From contig JABJBD010000215.1 of assembly GCA_018668795.1 (NCBI GenBank), forward strand, positions 1 through 7,221: a stretch of 7,221 nucleotides of DNA, read 5' to 3'. The position numbers and the translations under genes are program-made. Shown here in pieces: positions 1 through 5,582 of the stretch; the stretch's first letter is position 1, and each line of letters opens with the position of its first letter. The notes below the pieces were generated by a model that was given only the letters and a program-made list of their open reading frames with translations, was not told the DNA's origin and ran no database searches. The stretch is from Candidatus Puniceispirillum sp. (lineage in GTDB: Bacteria > Pseudomonadota > Alphaproteobacteria > Puniceispirillales > Puniceispirillaceae).

Positions 1-1767
1 GTTACCTACGCAGGCACTGATACGCATGTTGGCAAGGATGATGTACGCCTACCTGCCTTGCCACCAACCGCAACCGCCGCGCAGAAAGCAAGACTGCGAG
101 GTGCCGCCGATGGCGCGGCTTTATGGATTGCGCATCATGATCCAAAGACACATAAGCAACATTGCCCAAATCCCGATGGTGCCAAGGCAATCTTTGAATC
201 TGCCGAACGCGCCCGTGTCGAGGCGATTGGTGCGAATGATCTTGCCGGCGTTGGTGAGAATTTAACCGCTGCCTTGAACCAGCGATATGAAAATCGCCAG
301 ATCGAAGCACCGGGTAGCGCTGATGAGGCGGGCATAGCCGAAGTCGTAAGGCTATTGTTGCGCGAGGAGCTGACCGGCGCCCCACCACCGCAGAATCTGT
401 CGATGGTGATGGATTTATGGCGCCCATGGGTAAAATCACGCGCTGGTGATCTGCTCGACCAGTTAGAAGCCACTATTGGCGATCAAACCCAGTTTGCCGA
501 AATCTCACGTCGCCTGATTGGTGCTTTGGAAACCGATCTTGGTGACGCGTCGTCAAATCCGGATGACGATGCCGATGAAGGCAGTGATGAAGATGATAGT
601 GGCGATAGCCAGAGCGATCAGGATGGTGAGCAGTCCGCCGTTGGCGAAGACCAGTCCGAAGGCGAAGACAGCCAGTCAATGGATGATGCTGGTGATGCCG
701 GATCCTCGCAAGAGGGCGAAATGGGCGAAGCAGATGGATCCGAAGAAGGCATGTCGGACGGCGAGTCACCCAATGCGGATATGACAGGTCATAATGCAGA
801 TCGAGGCAAGGCCGATGATGCTTACCGCACATTCGAAACCAAATTTGACGAGATTGTCTCAGCCGCCGATCTGTGCGATGCGGAAGAGCTTGATCGTCTG
901 CGTACAATGCTTGACCGGCATATGGAAAATGTGACGTCGGTGGTTGGCAAGCTGGCCAACCGACTGCAACGGAAATTGATGGCGCATCAAAACCGGTCAT
1001 GGGATTTTGATCTTGAAGAAGGCATTCTGGATGCGGCAAAACTGCACCGCGTTGTAACCCAGCCATTGAGCGCGCTATCCTATAAACAGGAACAGGACAC
1101 CAAATTCCGCGATACGGTTGTGACCTTGCTTCTGGATAATTCCGGATCGATGCGCGGGCGTCCAATCACCATTGCCGCCGTTACAGCCGATATTCTGGCA
1201 CGCACACTCGAACGATGCGGCGTCAAGGTTGAAATTCTGGGCTTTACCACACGCGCATGGAAAGGTGGCCAATGTCGTGAATTATGGCAGCAGGCTGGCA
1301 AACCAGCCGCACCAGGACGCCTGAATGATCTGCGCCATATCATTTACAAGCCAGCCGATGTGCCATGGCGGCGGGCACGCAAATCACTGGGTTTGATGTT
1401 GCGTGAAGGCATTCTGAAAGAAAATATCGATGGCGAGGCGCTATTATGGGCGCATGAGCGTTTGCTTGCGCGCACCGAAGATCGCCGTATCATGCTGGTC
1501 ATTTCTGATGGCGCGCCTGTTGATGATTCGACCTTGTCGGTCAATAGCGGTAGCTATCTGGAACGACATCTGCGTGAAGTGATTGCCTATATCGAAGGAC
1601 GCTCGCCTATCGAATTGCTAGCTATCGGTATTGGACATGACGTCACCCGCTATTACCGTCGCGCGGTCACCATAACCGATGTCGATCAGCTAGGTGGTGC
1701 TGTTGTCGGTCAGCTTACTGACCTATTTGACGAAGACACCGCACGGCGCGGCAAAAAGGTTGCCTAA
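1..1767 (+). CDS. cobT: cobaltochelatase subunit CobT, 5'-truncated by window edge
   Basis: CobT is a subunit of the ATP-dependent cobaltochelatase CobNST. With the AAA+ protein CobS it forms the chaperone-like complex that drives cobalt insertion into hydrogenobyrinate a,c-diamide by CobN, in the cytoplasm, in aerobic cobalamin synthesis. The frame is open from base 1 and gives 588 residues before TAA, so the true start lies upstream; by family length (about 600-640) some tens of residues are missing. A TTG at 58 is only an internal codon, because the CobT-like segment runs through it. The order is as in the family: N-terminal helical part, an acidic Asp/Glu/Ser/Gly linker at window residues 188-268, then a C-terminal von Willebrand A domain. 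The MIDAS metal site is visible as DNSGS (379-383), GFTTRAWKGG (414-423) and SDGAPVDD (502-509). The reading frame is intact. The gene converges on rpmB and ends at a shared terminator. The family call is firm; only the start is unknown. Confidence 0.96.
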   Translation, partial: VTYAGTDTHVGKDDVRLPALPPTATAAQKARLRGAADGAALWIAHHDPKTHKQHCPNPDGAKAIFESAERARVEAIGANDLAGVGENLTAALNQRYENRQIEAPGSADEAGIAEVVRLLLREELTGAPPPQNLSMVMDLWRPWVKSRAGDLLDQLEATIGDQTQFAEISRRLIGALETDLGDASSNPDDDADEGSDEDDSGDSQSDQDGEQSAVGEDQSEGEDSQSMDDAGDAGSSQEGEMGEADGSEEGMSDGESPNADMTGHNADRGKADDAYRTFETKFDEIVSAADLCDAEELDRLRTMLDRHMENVTSVVGKLANRLQRKLMAHQNRSWDFDLEEGILDAAKLHRVVTQPLSALSYKQEQDTKFRDTVVTLLLDNSGSMRGRPITIAAVTADILARTLERCGVKVEILGFTTRAWKGGQCRELWQQAGKPAAPGRLNDLRHIIYKPADVPWRRARKSLGLMLREGILKENIDGEALLWAHERLLARTEDRRIMLVISDGAPVDDSTLSVNSGSYLERHLREVIAYIEGRSPIELLAIGIGHDVTRYYRRAVTITDVDQLGGAVVGQLTDLFDEDTARRGKKVA

Positions 1768-1790
1768 ACAGCTTTATGTGCCATCAAAAC

Positions 1791-1816
1791 AAAACCCCGC
1801 CAAAAGCGGGGTTTTT
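1791..1816. terminator. bidirectional rho-independent terminator between cobT and rpmB
   Basis: AAAACCCCGC (1791-1800) pairs perfectly with GCGGGGTTTT (1806-1815) around a five-base CAAAA loop, with a T run at 1812-1816. It starts 23 bases after the cobT stop and ends 23 bases before the rpmB stop. On the minus strand the stem is followed by TTTTGTTTT, so it should also end rpmB transcripts. Confidence 0.92.
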
Positions 1817-1838
1817 AAATTCATAACTATATTTGGAT

Positions 1839-2126
1839 TTATGACTTGGCTTGTGCCGCCATCATTTCGCGTTTCAACAAGCGTGCTTCATCGGCAAGTT
1901 CCGAATTACGTGCCTGCATCAAAAACGCATCAATACCACCATGCTTTTCAACAGTGCGGATAGCGCTTGTCGAGATACGCAGACTGATCTTGCGATCCAG
2001 AATTTCGCTTTGCATGCTTGCCTGCTGAAGGTTCGGAAGGAACCGGCGGCGCGTGCGGTTGTTTGCGTGACTGACATTGTTACCAGCCATGACAGTTTTA
2101 CCAGTGATTTGACAGCGTTTAGCCAT
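1839..2126 (-). CDS. rpmB: 50S ribosomal protein L28 (bL28)
   Basis: This is a structural protein of the large ribosomal subunit. The 95 residues begin MAKRCQITGK and carry the hallmark N-terminal block GNNVSHANNRTRRRFLPNL (residues 14-32), followed by a conserved second half that includes LRISTSAIRTVEKHGG and DAFL. The length exceeds the roughly 78 residues of the E. coli protein because of a C-terminal extension (ADEARLLKREMMAAQAKS) like that of alphaproteobacterial L28. Only one cysteine is present (Cys5), so this is the zinc-free form. The ATG at 2126 is preceded by GAGG (2133-2136) at a six-base spacing. The gene has its own promoter and a terminator shared with cobT, so it is probably monocistronic. 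The cobT-rpmB neighbourhood is one I recall from other alphaproteobacteria; that synteny is from memory, not a search. Confidence 0.97.
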   Translation of the reverse strand: MAKRCQITGKTVMAGNNVSHANNRTRRRFLPNLQQASMQSEILDRKISLRISTSAIRTVEKHGGIDAFLMQARNSELADEARLLKREMMAAQAKS

Positions 2127-2159
2127 GATAAGCCTCGGTATTTTTCAAAAGGGTCAAAC

Positions 2160-2186
2160 CGACGTCAATAATCACGTCGAAGTGAT
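2160..2186 (-). promoter_or_regulatory. overlapping inverted repeats in the rpmB 5' leader
   Basis: Two perfect inverted repeats share bases: CGACGT (2160-2165) with ACGTCG (2174-2179) around eight bases, and ATCAC (2171-2175) with GTGAT (2182-2186) around six bases. They lie just downstream of the predicted rpmB start point and cannot form together. They could be an RNA leader structure or an operator. The stems are short, so chance is a real alternative. Confidence 0.3.
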
Positions 2187-2191
2187 GCGTG

Positions 2192-2220
2192 GGTATAGGC
2201 TAGCTATGCTCTAACGTCAA
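2192..2220 (-). promoter_or_regulatory. sigma70-type promoter of rpmB
   Basis: Read on the minus strand, TTGACG (2215-2220) is followed by a 17-base spacer and TATACC (2192-2197). Both hexamers are close to consensus at ideal spacing. Transcription would start near 2183-2186, giving a leader of about 60 bases before the rpmB ATG. Confidence 0.7.
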
Positions 2221-2345
2221 GTATCAAAACAAATCAGTACAGTTCCCCACATCGCATTTTAATTGGTGCGCTTAGCTTTTTGTTAATTCTTTTGGCTTAA
2301 TATTAATCAAAGGAATAATTCAAAAAAGCAATTTGGTGAGACAAA

Positions 2346-2711
2346 ATGATACAGAAACGACAAAAACGGAATGTCCGACTAGCCCATCTACGCACCACCA
2401 TCGTTCTGGAACCATATATCTGGGAATGTATTTCGGATATTATGCAACGCGAATCGATTGATCTGGACTGGTTTTGCCAGGAAATTGACAAGCGTCGTCA
2501 ATTTTCCAGCCTTGCCTCATCAATGCGCATCGTCACACTGTTCTATTTCAGGCTTTTGGCGCACTCATATGAAAACAGTATGAAAAAACAAAAGGCTGGC
2601 ACCCCCATTCTATCCGCGCCAACGACAGCAAGAAACCCCGTTGATCATTTGAAAAGCGATAATCTCAGATCAGCCTTTAATCGGTTTGCGCGCAACGAAA
2701 AGCGTGTGTAA
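2346..2711 (+). CDS. ribbon-helix-helix domain protein, putative DNA-binding
   Basis: The product has 121 residues. Residues 7-72 match the pattern of the alphaproteobacterial ribbon-helix-helix family I know as RHH_4 (PF13467). A short strand (KRNVRLAHLRTTIVLE, 7-22) is followed by the helix start PYIWECISDIM (23-33), the EID motif (46-48), and a SLASSMRIVTLFYFR helix (55-69) that corresponds to the usual NLSSAIRxFVLxYxR. Proteins with this fold usually dimerise and bind operators through the strand pair. No target is evident here, and such domains have also been adapted to other partners. The C-terminal 50 residues are basic, low in hydrophobics and probably disordered. The ATG at 2346 is preceded by GGTGAG (2335-2340) at five bases. 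The gene diverges from rpmB and its last 35 bases overlap the 3' end of pyrD tail to tail. The domain call is fairly firm; the function is unknown. Confidence 0.82.
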   Translation: MIQKRQKRNVRLAHLRTTIVLEPYIWECISDIMQRESIDLDWFCQEIDKRRQFSSLASSMRIVTLFYFRLLAHSYENSMKKQKAGTPILSAPTTARNPVDHLKSDNLRSAFNRFARNEKRV

Positions 2712-3762
2712 TCGCAGCCTTTGCATCAGGTATTGTGCCACGCACTGCCGCAACAGTGCGGACACCATCTTTTTGTAAAAGCGCGGCAAGTTCATGTAAA
2801 ATACGGCTGGCAATCAACGGCCCGTCTAATGCCAGTCCTGAATAAAGTTGAACAAGATCAGCACCAACCAGAATTTTGGCATAGGCCTGCCATCCATGTG
2901 CAACACCGCCAACACCAATAATAGCTATCCGGCCTTTGCCTAGCTGTGCGATTCGCGCCAGAACATCTGTCGCCATATTAAATAACGGCTGTCCAGAAAG
3001 CCCGCCATTTTGCATTGCATGTCGGTCACGCAAACTATCAGGGCGGCTAATTGTGGTATTGGTGGCAATGATACCATCAACCCCAGCCGAAACGCAGTGA
3101 TCGACAATCAATTCCAGATCAGCCTGTTCAAGATCGGGAGCTATTTTGAGAAAAATCGGACGCGCGACACCAGCTTCCTGCATGCCTGTTCGCGCTGCCT
3201 CTAGCAAAGATGCCAGATGTTCCGATGTTTGTAAATCGCGCAAGCCCGGCGTATTTGGCGAAGAAATGTTCAAAGTCACATAATCGGCAAAACAGGCAAG
3301 ACGGGCGACCGCAACACGATAATCCTCGGTTGGGTTTGCGCTGGTCTTATTTGCCCCGACATTAACACCCAGAATCCCTGCATAGTCGCGAATCCGCGCC
3401 AGATTCGCCGCTGCCACTTCCATACCAAGGCTGTTAAACCCATAACGGTTAATGACCGCCGCATCCTGTGGTAGCCTGAACACACGCGGTTTAGGATTCC
3501 CCGGTTGGGCAAGCGGGGTGATTGTGCCAACCTCTACATGGCCAAAACCTAGCCCCATCGCACCTTTGTAACAGGCCGCATTTTTATCAAACCCAGCCGC
3601 AACGCCTAATGGGTTAGCAAGATCAAGGCCAGCAAGCGACACTGGCAAGGATGGTACATCCGGACGCGGGCCAATATTGGCTTGCAACGTTCGGACTGCC
3701 GCAATATGTGCGGCCTCAGGTGGCAATAGACGGGCGGCAGATGCAGCAAGACGCCAGATCAA
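2677..3762 (-). CDS. pyrD: dihydroorotate dehydrogenase (quinone), class 2
   Basis: This flavoenzyme oxidises dihydroorotate to orotate, the fourth step of de novo pyrimidine synthesis, and passes electrons to membrane quinone. Its 361 residues are slightly longer than E. coli PyrD. Class 2 is shown by the N-terminal helical extension (IWRLAASAARLLPPEAAH, residues 2-19) used for membrane and quinone contact, and by a catalytic serine rather than cysteine: NISSPNTPGLRDLQ (165-178), with Asn165, Ser168 and Asn170 matching E. coli 172, 175 and 177. FMN and substrate motifs are AAGFDKN (55-61), VEVGTITP (76-83), NRYGFNS (105-111), TNTT (234-237), GGLSGQPL (253-260), GVGG (283-286) and LVQLYSGL (303-310). 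The start is TTG, whose last two bases lie in the lysS stop (TTGA). There is no in-frame ATG upstream before a stop codon, and GGAGG (3770-3774) sits seven bases before the TTG. It is probably co-transcribed and translationally coupled with lysS. Confidence 0.96.
   Translation of the reverse strand: MIWRLAASAARLLPPEAAHIAAVRTLQANIGPRPDVPSLPVSLAGLDLANPLGVAAGFDKNAACYKGAMGLGFGHVEVGTITPLAQPGNPKPRVFRLPQDAAVINRYGFNSLGMEVAAANLARIRDYAGILGVNVGANKTSANPTEDYRVAVARLACFADYVTLNISSPNTPGLRDLQTSEHLASLLEAARTGMQEAGVARPIFLKIAPDLEQADLELIVDHCVSAGVDGIIATNTTISRPDSLRDRHAMQNGGLSGQPLFNMATDVLARIAQLGKGRIAIIGVGGVAHGWQAYAKILVGADLVQLYSGLALDGPLIASRILHELAALLQKDGVRTVAAVRGTIPDAKAAITHAFRCAQTD
2741..2774 (+). terminator. possible hairpin terminator for the ribbon-helix-helix gene, inside the pyrD 3' end
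   Basis: CGCACTG (2741-2747) pairs perfectly with CAGTGCG (2754-2760) around CCGCAA, starting 29 bases after the ribbon-helix-helix stop. A TTTTT run lies at 2770-2774, about nine bases beyond the stem. That is further than in a typical intrinsic terminator, and the bases also encode pyrD, so the call is weak. Confidence 0.22.
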
Positions 3763-5390
3763 TGAGCATCCTCCACTGATCTTTGATCTGCTGCTTTATC
3801 AGCTAATTTTCCCGCCAGTGCATCATCAATAAGTTGTAGTGACTTATCGCGGCCATAAAGGGCAAAAAATGATCCCATACGTGGGCCTTCGGACTGCCCA
3901 AGCAAAACTTCATATAGGCAAATAAACCAGCTTCGCAGATTTTCATATTCAGCCTGTTTGCCGGTGGCATAGACCGCTGACTGTATATCCTCGGCAGGCG
4001 CATCGGCAGGCAGTGCGCGAATCGCATCAGCAAGCATTTGTATCTGTCCGCTTTCGGCGTCGCTCGCCAGACGATAGGTTTTTGTTGGCCGCACCAAATC
4101 CTGATAGTAATTCACCGCATAGCCGATCATCCGATCAAGTGCTGGATGTGTTTCAGCACTAACCCCATCGGCATAATCACTGACATAAGCCCACACCACC
4201 GAAGATTCTTCGGCATGGCATACCGCTGCCAGATTCAACAGCAAGGTAAAGGTCACAGGCAAACTGGCCGCCTCGGGAACACCACTATGGATATGCCAGA
4301 CTGGGTTTTCGACCTGCGCATCAACTGCCTGTTCGGTGATCTTGCCAAGATGTTGGTAATATTCATCAACCGTCTTTGGGATCACATCAAAATGCAGGCG
4401 TTTCGCACGTTTTGGCTGGGCATACATGAATAATGACAGAGCTTCGGGACTGCCATAACGTAGCCATTCATCAATCGACAGGCCATTGCCTTTTGACTTT
4501 GAAATCTTTTCGCCATTCGCATCAAGAAATAATTCATATGTCAGGCCGGCAGGCGGCGTCGCGCCAAGTGCGCGCACAATTTTGGATGATTGCGTGACCG
4601 AATCTGTCAGATCCTTACCATTCATTTCATAATCGACGCCAAGCGCATACCAACGCATCGCCCAGTCGCATTTCCACTGTAATTTGCAATGGCCTCCTGT
4701 CACCAGACTTGTCTGTTCTGCGCCTGTTTCGGGATGCAGATAGGTGATGCTGTCAGTGGCAATATCCTTTGCAATCACCTTGGCCTGAAGCACACGGCCT
4801 GTATCAGGGCAGATGGGAAAGAACGGGCTATAGGTCGCCTGACGTTCAGCCCCCAATGTGGGCAACATGATTTTCATGATATCATCATAATGTGCCAGCA
4901 CATCACGCAAGGCATCATCAAATTTGCCAGACATATAACAGTCGGTCGAACTGACAAATTCATATTCAAAACCGAACGAATCTAGAAATGCCTGCAAGGC
5001 TTCATTGTTATGCGCGCCAAAGGATGACGCTGTGCCAAACGGATCTCTCACCTTGGTCAACGGCATATGCAAATAAGGCTCCAGCTGTTTGGGATTCGGA
5101 ATGTTATCTGGAATTTTGCGAAACCCATCTAGATCATCAGAAAAACAGATCAGCCGGGTTTTGGCACCTGTCAGAGTTTCAAAAGCATGCCGCACCATGC
5201 TGGTACGTACCACCTCGCCAAAGGTGCCAATATGCGGCAGACCCGACGGCCCATAACCGGTTTCAAAAATGACCGCATCCTTGTCAGGGCCACCCATCTT
5301 ATCCAGCCGTTTTGCCAACATTGTGGCTTCGGCGAATGGCCATGCTTTGGCATTGCGGGCAATATCCATCATTTCATTCAAATCGGTCAT
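3759..5390 (-). CDS. lysS: lysyl-tRNA synthetase, class I (LysRS1)
   Basis: The enzyme charges tRNA-Lys with lysine in the cytoplasm. This is the class I form (also named lysK), found in archaea, alphaproteobacteria, spirochaetes and a few other groups, and unrelated to the class II LysS/LysU of E. coli. The class I signatures are clear: GYGPSGLPHIGTF (residues 45-57, HIGH-like) and KISKSKGNG (295-303, KMSKS loop), within a Rossmann domain that also carries CFSDDLDGFRKIPDN (82-96) and KLQWKCDWAMRW (236-247). The rest, to residue 543, is the C-terminal helical domain expected to bind the anticodon stem. The length is normal for the family and the frame is intact. The ATG at 5390 has only a weak upstream GAG. 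It is the first gene of a two-gene unit with pyrD and has a promoter candidate at 5451-5479. No class II-type motif is present, so the class assignment is firm. Confidence 0.97.
   Translation of the reverse strand: MTDLNEMMDIARNAKAWPFAEATMLAKRLDKMGGPDKDAVIFETGYGPSGLPHIGTFGEVVRTSMVRHAFETLTGAKTRLICFSDDLDGFRKIPDNIPNPKQLEPYLHMPLTKVRDPFGTASSFGAHNNEALQAFLDSFGFEYEFVSSTDCYMSGKFDDALRDVLAHYDDIMKIMLPTLGAERQATYSPFFPICPDTGRVLQAKVIAKDIATDSITYLHPETGAEQTSLVTGGHCKLQWKCDWAMRWYALGVDYEMNGKDLTDSVTQSSKIVRALGATPPAGLTYELFLDANGEKISKSKGNGLSIDEWLRYGSPEALSLFMYAQPKRAKRLHFDVIPKTVDEYYQHLGKITEQAVDAQVENPVWHIHSGVPEAASLPVTFTLLLNLAAVCHAEESSVVWAYVSDYADGVSAETHPALDRMIGYAVNYYQDLVRPTKTYRLASDAESGQIQMLADAIRALPADAPAEDIQSAVYATGKQAEYENLRSWFICLYEVLLGQSEGPRMGSFFALYGRDKSLQLIDDALAGKLADKAADQRSVEDAH
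3770..3774 (-). promoter_or_regulatory. Shine-Dalgarno site that fixes the pyrD TTG start
   Basis: GGAGG on the minus strand lies seven bases before the TTG at 3762, inside the last codons of lysS. A consensus site at ideal spacing supports the TTG as the real pyrD start and suggests coupled translation. Confidence 0.7.
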
Positions 5391-5450
5391 CAGATGCTCA
5401 TTTTTAACTTGGCGTCACCAACAAATAGGGGACGCAATCAAACTGCCGTC

Positions 5451-5479
5451 AAGCTAGGCAAAGCCTTGGGTAAGGTCAA
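5451..5479 (-). promoter_or_regulatory. candidate promoter of the lysS-pyrD unit
   Basis: Read on the minus strand, TTGACC (5474-5479) is followed by 17 bases and TAGCTT (5451-5456). The -35 matches consensus in five of six positions; the -10 is weak. The leader to the lysS ATG would be about 50-55 bases. A second TTGACG lies just downstream (5447-5452) but lacks a good -10 partner. Confidence 0.4.
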
Positions 5480-5503
5480 GAGCGATCACACTGACTGATA
5501 AGG

Positions 5504-5523
5504 GGTAAAATACCGTTTTTACC
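5504..5523. repeat. palindrome in the lysS/helicase divergent region
   Basis: GGTAAAA (5504-5510) pairs perfectly with TTTTACC (5517-5523) around TACCGT. Within it GGTA-AAA-TACC (5504-5514) forms a second, nested palindrome. It lies upstream of the proposed lysS promoter and 59 bases before the helicase ATG. It could be an operator; no T run follows, so it is not a normal terminator. Confidence 0.35.
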
Positions 5524-5582
5524 ACCTATCTGGCATCGCAAGGCTAGCTTGTACTGGCTTGGCGGTCTATATCAATAGAGTC

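Noticed and set aside
58..60. TTG as a start codon for cobT.
   Set aside because: The same frame is open back to base 1 and the encoded residues before 58 resemble the CobT N-terminal region, so the real start is outside the window.
473..1165. A 230-codon open frame on the minus strand opposite cobT.
   Set aside because: Its predicted product is a Pro/Arg/His-rich sequence without recognisable domains, and it lies opposite the well-supported CobT coding frame. It is a shadow of the codon bias of cobT.
2259..2306. Several TTAA motifs upstream of the ribbon-helix-helix gene, suggesting CtrA boxes (TTAA-N7-TTAA).
   Set aside because: The TTAA copies at 2259, 2283, 2297 and 2303 have gaps of 20, 10 and 2 bases between neighbours; no pair has the seven-base gap. 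The region is simply AT-rich.
2277..2306. Possible promoter for the ribbon-helix-helix gene (TTGTTA then TATTAA).
   Set aside because: The spacer is only 15 bases, and the alternative TTTTTG with ATATTA at 17 bases has weak hexamers. In AT-rich sequence such matches are expected, so no promoter was called.
4038..4433. Plus-strand open frames of about 60-130 codons inside lysS and pyrD.
   Set aside because: They lie opposite clear conserved genes, encode Cys/His/Trp-rich nonsense, and have no recognisable domain.
5451..5550. Imperfect inverted repeat AAGCTAGGC (5451-5459) and GGCTAGCTT (5542-5550), with a similar GGCTAGCT also upstream of rpmB at 2198-2205.
   Set aside because: The arms differ at one position, are about 80 bases apart, and the core CTAG palindrome makes partial matches easy. 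There is no sign of a mobile element or shared operator.
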